Source of the DNA: Acridotheres tristis
Lineage: Eukaryota; Chordata; Aves; Passeriformes; Sturnidae
Length of the DNA stretch: 64,000 nucleotides
Assembly (NCBI GenBank): GCA_037013685.1
Contig: CM072899.1
Location: 8,350,479-8,414,478, forward strand
Reading direction: 5' to 3'
The notes below the pieces were generated by a model. The model ran no database searches. It saw only the letters and a list, made by a program, of their open reading frames with translations, and had not been told where the DNA came from. The translations under genes were made by a program, and so were the position numbers. Positions 13,501 to 26,180 of this stretch are shown piece by piece. Within the stretch, counting starts at the first letter, position 1, and each line of letters starts with the position of its first letter.

Positions 13501-16500
13501 TGGTTGCTATCTGGAGCCCTCCCTACCATGGGTCACTGCTGTGTGTACAAAGCTGGAGCAAACAGTGTTTGCTGGAGATGCAGAGACACAGCCTGCCAGG
13601 AAATACTTCCTTGGATATTAATGGATAATTAATCTGAAAATGATGCTGGTGTGGATAATGTCTGTAACAGAATGTAGTGTCCAGAGGCAGCAGTTTGGTA
13701 CTTTGGCATTAATTATTATTAAATATCCATGGCATATGGATCACTGCCATTCACAAACCATGACTCCTTTAATATGTGATTTCCTCAAAAAAGACCTTGA
13801 AAGTAGAGGACAGTAATATATTTTAGAACTTTAGAAATCAGAAAGTTTTTTTATACATAGATGTGCGCCATAGAAGTGCCTATAAATAGATATTAAAACG
13901 TGCAATTTATAGCCTATCATTTCATGGCCTTTCAAGGCTAGAAATAAAGCCATATTTTACTGTGAAAATGAGATTTGTAGTTTTCCATGGCTTAAAGCTC
14001 CTGTTACTAACCCTGATGGGCTGCAAGTTGTTGGACAAGATATCTGTCACAGGTCTGGAATATATATATGTATAATATCTATGGGTGCATATAAATTAGG
14101 GGGAAATGATGAAGTTTCTACCAGTAAATGAACAAGTTAAAAGATTGTAAGATAACTTGGTGGTGCCTGGGGGAAATACTCCCAGTGAGAGTAATTTTTT
14201 TTCCTCAGTAGTGGTAACAAAGGCAATTAATCCATTCTCCCCAGCAAACGAAGCCAATGGCATCATAACCTCCTGAGTGCTCCAAGGTAAAATGAGCTCT
14301 CTTAATCACTTCTGAAATAATTTTGAAGGTGCAGCAGCTCCTGTGGCAGTGGGTCCAGGGTCCTGCCTGGGGGATCTGGCTCCAAGGTTGGCTCACTCTG
14401 GTTTCCCTGGAGCACGGTGTGGGATGGGCTCACTCCAAGCTTCCTGTGGGAAGGAAGAGCTGCAAAGCAAAAGATGAATTAACAAAATGAGGGGCTCAAT
14501 TTCATCCTTAGCCTTGTTTCTCATTTATTTGTCTCAGAGTGTTTCACAGGGCTCTGTGATGTCTTATATTTGTATTAATCCATGCAAATCTGTCCAAGGT
14601 ACCCACGTGCCCTCCTCAGTCACAGAGACCTCAGCTTGTCCTGATGGCAGGGACGTGTCACTTGAATTAAATGCCTAAAATCGGACTTGCTGTCCTCAAA
14701 CCTCCTCCTATTCCTGATTTTTATGTGGACGTCTCCAGAATCTTTAGACCCAATTTTCCTTATAAAAGATTGGGATTTGAATGAATGTATGAACAAGATA
14801 TAGCTGAGCTGCTAAAAACTTAAGTAAATAATTTAAATAACTTATTCAATATATATAAAAATTAAATGCCCAGCAACAGTGTCCCTCTTTTAGCATTACA
14901 TATTTATTAAAACCATTTGGATATGTAAATTATATCAGTCATAGGTATGTGCCTAACCCTGAATTTTAATCTTAGCTGTTCCATCTCTCCAAAATTAATT
15001 TTAAAAATGTATGATTTTTTTGTAATCTAAATCTAGCAAGAACTTTTAATCAGAAGTGGTTTAAAATATAACTGCTCTGTCCCAAGCCAGGATTGCAAAT
15101 GAGATTCTGTCTTTAGCTAAAGCATAGTTTCTGGCCAGAGCATTTATTTTGGTGCAATGATAGTTGCACAAGTGCTAATTCACTGTAATCTTGTAAGATG
15201 CAATAGTTTTTGAAAAAAAATATTCTTACTAATTAAAAAAGGCCAGTGGAGATATTAATTTGAACTGTAGAAGAACTGAAAATTACTGTATGGCTGGGAC
15301 ACACAACACAGATGGGAAATGCAGAAGAAACCATTTTTGACATATTGAAATTCAGCATCCACTGTAATCTTCTTTCCCTTTTCTTACAGAACTCACAGTT
15401 TTCTATGAACAGAACTACCTCTTGGGCACATGGCATTTATTTTATTTGCGCTAGGTACAGCATTGAATTTTTTGAATTTGGGGAAATTCTAGTGAAATCC
15501 TTTAAGCTGGACAGCTTCAGAAGAATCTGCATGACTTCCCTGAGAAGGCAGACTGAACAGGTTGAGGTCCTCTGTCTGGAAAAGAGAAAAAGAAAGAAAT
15601 AGATCTCTAAAAATCACAGGACAACATGGAACGGGGGAGTAGGAGATGGTTATCCCCTGTTCCTCCAAAGAAAGGACAGGACATGTGGTGAAATTCTGAA
15701 GCAGTATATTTGGTACAAATTATAGAGTTAGGTGGTGCATTGTTGAGCTGTGAAGGGCGGGAGCAGTTTTGGAGCTGTGCTGGCTCTCTGGCTGTGCAGT
15801 GGCAGTGGTGGAGGGCTGTGGTGACTCCCCTGCTGCTGAGGGCTCACCTTTGTCACCCTGAGGAGCTGAGCAGCTTTGGCAGAGTGCTGGGGCCTCACCC
15901 TCCGTCAGCTTTGGAGAGCGAGAAACGAGCCCCCAAATTACAGACTGACTCCCAAAATGCTGCTGCTCGTTTGGGATTGTGCTGTGGCAGAGACTTTGCC
16001 CCTGGACTTGGGGGGAAGGCCCTGACCCTTGGATAATGAGTGCTGTCAGGGAAGCAAAGGGTAAATTCTGGGGACAAAAGCCATAAAAAACACTTTCTTG
16101 TTAATAACCTCCATTAAGCCTGGGAGGGAAAGCAAAGCAGCCTCCCGAGGGAACTTTTCAGTCACACATTTGTCAGCACTGGCAAGGACAGTCGGGTTTT
16201 TTCAGGAATGTGGCTGCAGTTGAGTTTTCTCAGGTCCAGGTTTCCCTGCTGGCACTGGCAGTGCCACAGAGGGACCTGCTCATGTAGGACAGAGGTGCCA
16301 CGTGTTTGTCCTCTGAGGGGATCAAAGTGCCCTGATCTGCAAGAGATGTGCAAGGGAAGGGTTTTAATTGAAACATTAAATTAAAAACTTTGCAAATTAC
16401 AGGCACATTTTCAATTTCTGACCTCATAGGTTGGGGTACTTGCTCTGAGACTGCCTCATTAACTGCAATAACTCAGCCTCTAGGATCTCTGTGCTGTCTG

Positions 16501-16918
16501 ATGAGGCAGATATCCTGTCTTTTCTGTAATTTGGGAGAAGATATGTACTTTATTTTTTTTTTTTCCCTGGGGCCTGAGGTCCTCTAGTGTTAGACTGCAT
16601 CTGAATTGTACTGTAATGGTGGAGCTCAGCAAAGTCACAGGACTCTGCTCACTGGATGATTGATGTCTCATGACTTCAGAATGTTTATTCATGAAGCTGG
16701 ACATTATGAACAAAGGTGGATGCTGGCAAAGAGATGTATTTGTTTTTTGGATATTTCCTAGCAAAATCTTCAAATTTAAAAGTTCGTCTCTAGATGATGA
16801 AGGCTGGCAGTTTTCTCTCATTTGGATGCTAATGGTTGCTCTTCCTCTTTCATAATTTGCATGGAAATCCTGACAGCTTTATGTTAACAGTTACTATTAC
16901 ATTTTTTTCTCTGAGCAG
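7581..16918. other. Non-coding region, no supportable gene
   Basis: No exon is supported. GC-richer patches lie at about 8280-8690, 10230-10640 and 13090-13480, but CpG is not notably enriched and no frame in them resembles a known protein. AT-rich sequence dominates elsewhere. A short CA run (13381-13392) and an AT-rich stretch near 14060-14080 are the only simple repeats worth naming. An acceptor-like TTTTCTTACAG near 15390 is followed by a donor-like TAG/GTACAG about 62 bases on, but the peptide between them is not recognisable. Confidence 0.55.
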
Positions 16919-17113
16919 GACTTCTTCTGTCAAAGAGAATTTAGTTTAGAAAACTTCATCCTCATACACTATGAATGCATCTCATTTTCCTGCTGCCAGA
17001 TGTATTTCTCTGTGTGTACACATACATATTCTTCAACAGAGACGCACAGTTGGTTATTGAGGGATGTGGGAGGTGTTTCTATAATTTTTACATCTTGGGA
17101 AGAAAGGCACTAA

Positions 17114-20021
17114 AGAGATGAAATATACCTTGAAACTGGCAGAGCAGTATCTAGAAACTTTCCATAGTTATGGCTTTTCGAAACTTGTGGGGAAAAAAGT
17201 ACTGAAAGCAGAGGATGAAAAATTAATCTCTGAAAGTGCAGCAGTAGCAGTAGTGGGTGAAGCAGGGCTGGGAGACAAAAGCTCTTACAGCTCACCAAGG
17301 AGGACTTTCTTTGTACTGAAGAACACAACTCACAAGTCCACAGAAATGTCTTAGATGTACAGAGTTAAAAATAAGGAAAAAAAAACCCCACATGTATTTC
17401 TGGATGTTGTGGGAGAAGGGGAGAAGACTTGCAGTACTGACTGCAAAGAGGAAAACACAAAATGGACTTGAGGCTCCCAGAGCCACAATCCCACTTGGAA
17501 GGGGAGCAGACAGGACCTGGTCCAGCTGAGCCCAGTGAAAATACAGAATGAATCCAGGACTGGACTGTGTCTGCTGGGATGCAGGATCAGGCTCCAGTGC
17601 CTCCCCTGCTGAGCCATTAACATTAGAGACAAGGTCACCATTGTCACAGCTTAGGGGATTCCTTCCCAGCAGCCTGACCTCTCCGAGGGTGGCAGGGCCA
17701 CTTGTGCCCAGCCCCATCACTGCTGAGGCGCTCCATCATCTCAGGTGTCCCCACACCTGGTCCCTTTGGGTGCCACATCACCATCCTGCAGCGTGTGGCT
17801 GGAGCTGCCAAGATGTGACATTGCAGTGGCACAGTCAGTGCCTCTGTGCTCAGTTATCAGCCCCGTGCTCCACTTTCCAACCTTAAGAAGAGCAGGCCTG
17901 CTCTCAACTTTCCTTATTGAACCAGGCCTGGGCTCTTTCAAAGCATATTTGTGCATTTGGATTTAAATAATGTCTTCTCCACCCTCAAATAAAACTCGAA
18001 GCTGAATAAGGACCCATTAGAAGCAAGGGGTATGTAAATAAAAGGTGCACTGCAAGCACCAAGGCATCTCTTGTTGGTCAGAAAGCAAAGGAGGAGCGTG
18101 GGACTGTTGGGTTCACTGTGCTTGTGAAGGCAAGGGAAGTAACTTTCAAAACACTTTTCCAGTTTTTAGCTCAGTGCCTTTTTTTCCATCATCTTTATTT
18201 CCCCAGTGTTGTTGAACCTGGGGTCCTTCTGATACAGCTGTATTGTTTTGCCCTAGACTATTTCCTCACAGCCAGTTCTATGGCAGTAAATTTTTATTCA
18301 CTCAGAGTGTGTTTCACAGTGAGAGTCCCAAGCATGTCCACAACCTGTTACTAGTAAAATTCTGAATTTATTAAAATAATTTTGTTCTTTCCTGCTTGTT
18401 GCCTGTAAGAGAAAATAGCAACAAAATATCAATATGCATGGTGAATAGGGTACCTGAACTCCCCCAAAATAACCTCAAATTTTCCCTTGATGCTAAGAGA
18501 TGAAAAGGCAAATAATAAATTTACGTGTTCTTATCAACATATTTTTACTTTGCAGATATTCTAAAGACTAATTAAGATCTGAATTTAGCTGAGCAACTTA
18601 ATAAATTATTAAGACTTCTGTTTAGATACATAATTTATATAGAAATGGAAAAAGGAATTTTGTAATGCAGTTTCAATTTTAAGTGCAGTCTCTGTGTATA
18701 TGCTTTGTTGCTATCCATTTTAAAAAGGAGCTTTGACAACCATGATTAATCCGTGGCCCTGCATTAAAGCTTTTCTTCAATCTCATGTTTTTGCAAACAG
18801 TTAAGAAAAGGTACAAATCTTGAGAGAGACAGAGAATCACACAAGGTGCAATACAACCTTTCCATCCTGGAGAGACAGATTAGGATTTATAAACTCTACA
18901 CCTGCCAGGATAAGAGTGAAGGGAATGAATATTAAATGTATGAAGGCAATGCCAAAAGAGAACGGAAGGTGTAAAGTCTACAACACATAAATCAAGTTTT
19001 TGTCTTGCTGGATAAATTCTGTTGCAAGAACACCCAAATGCTGGATGTTCCAACAATCTTTGCTGCAATATTGTTTGTAAAAAGGTGATGGGCAGCGTGA
19101 TGGAAATGGTGTCAGACCGAGCTGTGACTCCAGTAGTAGGAGAGGAAGGCTCTGGGAGAAAAAAATAAATCCCAGTTTGAATGAAAAGCACAATGAAAGC
19201 ACTGATAGCAGAAGCAGTGCTTGGAGGACACGTCAATTGACAAATGAATTCCTGAAATTTTTAAGGAGTTTCAGGATCCTCAGCAGCTGAGCACTTCTGA
19301 AAATATATATTGGCAATTCTGTGCCATGTGGCAGCCCTGTGTGGAGCTGACAGAACGAGGCAACATCCCCTGCATGCAGAGCTGTGGCTGGAGGCTCTCA
19401 GGGGGGAACCAGCTTCAGTAACTGAAGATGAGTTTAGGGCTAGAGAGAGACTTAAATCTGGGAGGAGTATGGGATCCTGTAGGGGTGGAATTGGGGTTAC
19501 TTGGAGCTGCAGCAGGCTGCAATGATTTGTCAGTGCTAGAGCAGAGAGGCACTGGCCCAGGGCTTGTGGCTTAAAAAGGCAGAGTTTGGCCAGCAGCTGA
19601 ATTCAAACCTATGCCTAATGTCGTGCTGAGGTTTGCAGAAATTATGGCAATTTCCTGAGCAGGTTTAGAGAACGAAATAAAAGAGATTGTAGTCACAATC
19701 ATTCTGGAAAGAGACAAAGTCTGAGAGGGAAATTAATGGTGAAGTTGAGCCTGGTATGAAGGGCAGTGGAGCTGCCTGCATGCAGATCTGCAGGATGATG
19801 ACTGCTAAAACAGTTTAGATTTTTTAAACATGAACCAGAAAGAAAATGCAGTGGGAAACTCAGTTTTAAGAACTGCTGCAGCTGACTTACCAGCTGATGC
19901 ACTGCTCCCCATGCATTGTCTACAGGAGCAGCAGAGTACAGGAAGAGAACAGAAAAATCTCAAGATGGAAGGAAACAAGGATCTTTAAATGCTGTGTGTA
20001 AACATTGGTATGAGCCCCAGA
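17114..20021. other. Non-coding region, no supportable gene
   Basis: A mixed stretch with no supported exon. The frames on both strands at about 17290-17970 overlap each other extensively and fit a GC-richer patch without a coding signal. The last part leads into the CR1 fragment with no visible target-site duplication at its left edge. Confidence 0.5.
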
Positions 20022-20357
20022 TATCTGATGAGCCTGGAGAAGGCTCTGAGGAGATCTTCTAGCGGCCTTTCAGTACCTAAAGGGGCCACAAGACAGCTGA
20101 ATGGACTTCTTACAAGGGCTTGGAGTGATAGGACAAGGGGGAATGGCCTTAAACTGCAAGAGGAATTAAATTAGATAATACTATGAGGGTAATGAGACAC
20201 TGGAATGGGTTTCCCAGAGAAGCTGAGGCTGCCTCATCCCTGGGAGTTTCAAGGCCAGGTTGGATGGGGTCTGAGCAACCTGGTCTGGTGGAAGGTGTCC
20301 CTGCCCGTGGCAGAGGGTGGACTGAATGATCCCTAATAATAATGATCCAATAATAAG
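20022..20357 (+). mobile_element. 5'-truncated CR1 non-LTR retrotransposon (3' part)
   Basis: This segment matches what I know of the 3' part of CR1 LINEs of birds and other reptiles. The order of landmarks is AGCCTGGAGAAGGCTC, then GCGGCCTTTCAGTACCTAAA, then a stretch encoding the reverse-transcriptase C-terminal motif SDRTRGNG (about 20129-20152), then ACTGGAATGGGTTTCCCAGA, AGGCCAGGTTGGATGGGG, and AACCTGGTCTGGTGGAAGG. The element lies on the + strand and keeps only the last few hundred bases, as most CR1 copies do because of 5' truncation. The reading frame is broken: compared with the consensus order, about 15-20 bases seem to be missing near 20175-20182, just after GCAAGAGGAATTAAATT. The usual terminal ATTCTATG-type repeats are replaced by a diverged AATAATAATGATCC run. 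It is inactive. The exact ends are approximate. Confidence 0.93.
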
Positions 20358-23300
20358 ATGAAACAAAAATTTTAAAAACTAAATATGGAGTGTGAAATGA
20401 GGTGAATTTTCATTAGACAGTGCCAATTCTGCCTCAGAGATGAGAGAGTGCTTAAATTTCCTAATGCCCGATGTTCTGGGCAGTATCTGTGTGCTCCTGG
20501 CAGGGACACTCCTGGGAATACTGCAGCCCAGCTGGACAGGGACACTGCTGGGGCTTTCTGTGCCTGCACAAGTGTGGAAATGCACTTTTCCTGCAGCTGC
20601 AGCAAACTCTGAAAGCTTGCAGTCAAGTTTGGAGTGATCTCCTCTGTAAATCAGATTATACACACAGCACTGTGTCCTTAAGGAGACACTCTTGTTTCTG
20701 TGATGAGAAGGCAAGGGAGATTATTCCTTCTGATGCAGGCTTGCTATTAGAAGAGCAGCTAAAGATGGTAATTTTTTAATCCCCTTTCCAGAAAACCTTC
20801 AGAGAAAGCAGACCTTTTTTTTTGTTTTCTGCAGTGGTGTTGTTATATCAAAGAGATTATCTTGAGCAAAACAGATTTAGTTTGAATAGATCTGCCCCAA
20901 TACTGCTGCAAAATTTGGGGATTTAGAAACTGACAGATTCTGAAAATTGCATAGAAAATACAGGATTTTGGGGATTTCTTGTTAATTGGACTTCTGCACT
21001 GACTGGGTGTTCTGCCTTCTAGGCTGAAAATCAGTAAAGCCACACTACCACACATAAAGATTTAAAATGTTTAATTATTTTGTAATTTTGTCAATAAGGG
21101 CCTCCAAACCATGCTAAGGATAAATTCTGATTTTGAACTAAAACATACTTGCTACAAAGAGGTTTTATTCTAATATGCATATCATATTTTATTGAAAATA
21201 ATTTTTACAAATGGACTGTTGAATAAATATCTTTTAAAATGAAGCTGTTAGTTTTCCCATTGATAAACTGCATATTTAAATGTTCATTCTCTAATTTTTA
21301 CAGATACTCTTGAATAATCTGTTGCAACAAATCAAATATAGGTACTTGTCTCATTGTTTAATCTTACTTTTAGGCATTTAAGTAAGGGACATCCATAAAT
21401 GCCTATTACCCAGAAATTTCGTTAACTGAAAGACCTCACAAGTGCCTAAACAGATTTCCAGGAGAAAAATTGCAAGAAATATGCAGAGCACTTACACTGG
21501 GGACTTTTTATGGAGTTCACAAGTGACGTCCTATGGTCCAACTTGTTATTGGGAAGTTAAAATCCAGAGGGCATTTCCTCATTCTCTGTTAGTCAAAACG
21601 GAAAATGTAACCCCATCTTTATTTTCTTTCCCTTTAAACAGGGCTGTGTATAACACTGTGTAATGGAATTCCAGTGTTAGGTGCTAATAGATGAAAATGC
21701 TCTGTTTGACCTCCTGTATCGTACTCAGGAAAGCAAAATGGAATAGCCTAAAAACACAGAAATAAAAATGGGAAGGGTAACACTTGAGATTAAATTGATG
21801 GCTTTAAAATAAAAATATTTTTCCTATGCCTTTTCTGACATCTCTCACATCTGAAATATACGGGGGTAATTTTTTTTTTTTTTTGGCTTCATGATGTGCT
21901 GCCCAGATTGCTGCTGGTTGCAAAATTATACACTGATAGAAATAGTGTTTGAAGATACACTCTAGGAAACATAATCACCTTTATCTTTATGTCTTTTGGA
22001 TATTTCCATCATTGTCTTCCCTTTGGAGCTGACATGGATACTGACTCCATTAGTTGTTAATTGGGAGGAGAAGGGAGAGATTTTATTTCAAGTTTTTCCA
22101 GAGTGCTCAGGGATGTATTTTCAACCATATCAGGCCAGCTTCCATCATGCACTAATGCAGGGTTTTCTCTTAATTATTTTGCATCAATTGTATCAGAAAG
22201 TAGCTAGGCTTTCATTACACTTATTTAGGAGTAACATTAAAAGATGAGATGAATGCAGCAGCTGCATTACTCTGTGAAATAAGAAAACACATTTCCTTTC
22301 ACAGAAAAACTCCACCCAAGCATCCTGCACATGCTGTGGTTTAAATAAGCAGGCTGCCCATGTCAGTCCCCCTCACTGAATCAGAAAATGGATTTCAAGC
22401 AAATAAAATGCCACTCTTTTTTCTAGCAAGTCTTGAGAGCTACAGTTTTATTTAGCTGTAAATTTACTGAAGAAAGATTCCTTTAATATTTTATGACTCT
22501 AGTGGATTAAACCTCGTATAAATCAACAAATTAGCAGTCACACTATATTTGCGTTCAGAAGAGGGCTGGGGAAGGTGAAGGCAAGATTACTCCTTCCTGG
22601 CAGGCTGACCAAACTGGAAAGCTAAATTGAATGACTTGGGCATGCTTAGAGCAATGAAGGGAGGTGAGGATGATAAATAATACACACTGGCTGCAGCTAA
22701 AGCAGGTGCAAAGTAGCAGGATTTTCATTCTTCTTTGAAGTTTTCTTTTACTCCCCCTTTGGAGTGGATCAAAGGCATCTCAGTTTTGGGGGGTTCTTTG
22801 GGAACTCAAAATCCATGACATGGTGACTTCTATGCAACTTTTTCTGCTCTAAGTACACCTCTAGTCAAATTTTCAACAGTGTTGCTTGCAACAGCTGGCC
22901 AAAAAAGAAGAATTCAGTGTCCTTAAAATATTCAGAGGCATTATGCCTTCTCATAATTCCTCAACTTTTTTTGTTGTTTGTTTACATAAATAATTTAAAT
23001 CAGGAAAGAAATGCAGATAGATGAAAACAGGTGCTCCAAGTGTGGAGTGGGCTTTGGGGACTGATTTGAAACAGAAGCAAATGTTCCTTGGCATCTTGTG
23101 AGGATGTTGAATGGTTTTATTGCACTTTCCACCCACCAGTTTGGTTTCCTTCCTTGTAAGCAGCAAAGTGCTGCAGTGGCAGAGGGATGGCTCTGGGTCC
23201 AGACAGAGAGGGGCAAATGCCCTCTGATGAGGTGCTGCTGTCATATGCCATGGTTTGTTACAAACGTGGTGTGAGGCTGCATGTCTGAGACTGCTACTAA

Positions 23301-25424
23301 TTCATTTTTTTGAGATCCAAAATCAGAACGGCACCTTTGGGAGAAGGAACCTGAGAAAGAGGTGTGCCTACAACACATGAAAACATTTGAAATACTTTAA
23401 AAAATTCAAGCCTTAAGGCAACTGGTTTTCTGAAAACAGAGTATCCTACAGTTGGTAGTTTGGAAAATTAATGCAAAAACACCATCTGCTAAACTTCAGA
23501 TGTATGAATACTATTTGGTCTATAGAGAGTACAGACTGTACAGGAAACTATTGATCCCCCATCTGCCTCAAAATTATCTTTTAAGAATTTCTCTCACTGA
23601 ATCAAGTACTACATTAGTAACATAACATTATACAGGGCACAGCTTCCCAGTTGCTGTTAGAGGTGCAGCAAGTGGAGATGTTCTTCTGTCATCCTTCAGC
23701 CACCAGAGCACAGAAACACCCTCTAGGCTTTCTGCAGGTTTATTTTCTGTGCAGCCAGGAAAAGATGGTGTAAATCTCAAGTAAATGCCCTTGTCTGCTA
23801 ACATCATGGGTTTGGAAGTGTTTTCAGATATTCATGGGGGGGACCACACCTTGCAGACAGTGAGTTTCCTTCGTGTCCTCTGCCTCCTGATTAATAATTA
23901 GATAATATCCAGATGGTGAACCAGTAGGAAGTCTAGTTTTGTTACTGTACTTCATAAAGTTCTTGTCCCCGAGTGCATTGGGGCTGAGATTTCTCTTCTA
24001 AACCTTCATCCCTAAGACAAATATTCCAACTCCAACTTGTGCCAGTGGAACTGAATACCAGCTGAGGGGCCTCCCTGAGCACAATGTGCCTCTTTCAAAA
24101 TCCAGCTTTTCTTTATATGTAAATCCCTCCATATTTCTAGACACTTTTGCTGACCCTCTCCTGGGTAGCCATCAAATATCGAAAATCATGTTCTGAAAAG
24201 GAGAAAATATGTCATTTGTACTTCAGTGTAACAAACTGCAAAATGTGTAAAATAAGCAAAACATAAATTACAGAAATACACCCCCATCAAGAATGCTCTG
24301 TGTATGTCTGTGTGGATTCACAAGATAAGCAGATATTTAACTTGTTTAATTTAAGGGAATGTTGTTTTATTGTTGTAAAATACATGGGTTTCAAAATTTA
24401 CAGATTTATTTCTGTTGTTGAACTACTCCTGGAACGAAATCTGTGCAGAAATAAAAGTATCAGATTTTCACCATAACTTCCAATTCATTCTGATTTTGAT
24501 TTTCCAAGGAGTAAAATGTTGGCTTGGCATACTCTTCAATGCCAGCATAAACCCACAACTCTGGCTTTCCAGCCTTTTGGGCCAGCATCCATTTGTCAGT
24601 GCCTGTAATTTCTTAGGGATAGCATGCAGACTCATCAAGGAGCACTAAATTTAAAACACCCAAAGGGTGTTATGTCTCTGTGGGCCAGATCAGGTTTCCA
24701 GCAAGGGCTGCACAGGCTGTCAGTAATCTGTGAACCTTAACTCAGGAAATGGTGACACAGAACATCAGTCATTCCCTGTAAGATTCACAACCCCTTTTTC
24801 AGATCAAACTGGCTACACTCCATACGGAGTTCCATTTATAAATTAAAGGTTAATATATTAGTGTTAGCAGTGATATATCTGTTCATCAGGGAGCCAGTTG
24901 TTATACAGCCCCACAGCTTCAAAAAATAATTATTGCCATCATCTCTAAGGCTTTCTTTTGTTTCATTTAGGACCATGTCTAATGCTTTATATTCACATTT
25001 CTACTTGTAATAACTATTAACCATTTCTAGGCTTTTTGAGTAACTTAGAAAAGCAGCCTGATGCCAGAAATTCAGGGTGGGAGAAGAGTTTGGGGAACTA
25101 GCAACATCTGCTCAACCTGTTCTTTTATGCTTGTCTTGGGACCCAATACCACTCACTCATGGAGACAGGTCCTGGGCTGGAGGGATTGGTGGTGCAGACC
25201 ATTGCCCAAATTCAGTGTTGCCAGTAAAAGATTAGTTTTCTTAGAGCACTCAGACATAAGCTAAGTAATTTCATTTAAAATATTCTTTGGTTCTGGTACC
25301 CTCCAACCACCTGGAAACATCAAAAGACTGTTTGTTATCCCAGATATTGGCTAGCCAGTGTCTGTTTTTAATTAATCCCAAACGGGAGCTGGAACATATT
25401 TTTATAGGAATAGTTCAGAAAGTT
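20358..25424. other. Non-coding AT-rich region, no supportable gene
   Basis: No exon is supported. A T15 run lies at 21870-21884. A 17-base interrupted palindrome with an E-box core lies at 22252-22268. The rest is AT-rich unique-looking sequence with short chance frames on both strands. Confidence 0.55.
21870..21884. repeat. T15 homopolymer
   Basis: Fifteen consecutive T following GGGGGTAA. No retroposon body is recognisable on either side. Confidence 0.8.
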
Positions 25425-25885
25425 ACACGTTTCGAAATTCTGCACCTCGTGTTCTCTGGCCCCAAATTCAAGGTGCGTGGGTGCCACACTGGCACATTTC
25501 TCCCCACAGTCATTCTAGGTTTTGCAGAAGCAGGTGCCATCTCCAGTGTGCCTGCACAGCTTGGCATCCCAGCGGAGAGCCCTGAGCTCCCCCAGCCCAG
25601 CCCCTGCACCCAGGGGTGCCTGTGCCCGTGGGGACCCTGGGAGCCTCCAGCACTCCCTGTCCCTCATCCGAGCCACCCCCTGGCCACCAAGAGTCAGGTG
25701 GGGGAACCCAGACCCGTTTGGGAAATCGAGATCTACAGCTTCAGGTACAGCAAAGGGAGTGGGAAGAGCCTGGGATGAACTAATTTTGCCTCCGGGTATC
25801 CGTGTCTGTCCTGCCGCACACGGAGGTGTGTGTGTCTCCCTGATGGAACGCTCATCAGGGCTCTGAGCCGCCCATTTGAACCGTG
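25425..25885. other. GC-rich patch with locally raised CpG
   Basis: I count about sixteen CpG dinucleotides in these 460 bases, which is clearly more than the surrounding sequence, although too few for a classical CpG island. A 163-codon frame (25287-25778, +) crosses it, but its first third is AT-rich and its proline-rich second half tracks the base composition. Opposite-strand frames are also open over the same bases. I see no recognisable domain. It could be an unrecognised exon, a weak regulatory element or a composition effect. Confidence 0.4.
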
Positions 25886-26029
25886 TGAGAAGGGGATCAA
25901 ACACCTCAAGGACTGCACCACACAAAAGTGTTAAAAGTGAGTCAGGCTGATGCTTCCACTTAAACAGAAACTGTGAGAAATTAAATGTGTTGTGAAATGC
26001 ATATAAGCCTAGGGACTGGGGTGCTCAAA

Positions 26030-26180
26030 GACAATTAGCAACTAAACATTTCATTAATGAATAACGATTAATTATAATTACTAATTAAAATTCAGGATTA
26101 TGGTGTTGGTTTTGAGCATTAACACGAGTAATGACATTACCATTTTTAATGAAATTCCAATAAAGAAAATTATAATACAA
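26030..26180. promoter_or_regulatory. Cluster of TAAT/ATTA homeodomain-type motifs (candidate enhancer)
   Basis: The stretch includes CATTAATGA, GATTAATTATAATTACTAA and several further ATTA or TAAT cores in close succession. TAAT is the core site of many homeodomain proteins, and such clusters are frequent in conserved developmental enhancers of vertebrates. It also occurs by chance in AT-rich DNA, so the functional reading is inference only. Confidence 0.2.

Noticed and set aside
15391..15453. Possible 63-base exon between TTTTCTTACAG and TAG/GTACAG
   Set aside because: Both sites are moderate, the peptide is short and featureless, and there are no other exons nearby to join it to.
17292..17720. 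142-codon open frame on -
   Set aside because: Overlaps several other open frames on both strands in the same patch. No domain seen.
25287..25778. 163-codon open frame on +, the longest in the window
   Set aside because: AT-rich first part and proline-rich second part follow base composition, opposite-strand frames are open too, and no domain or homologue is recognisable. Kept only as a GC/CpG patch.
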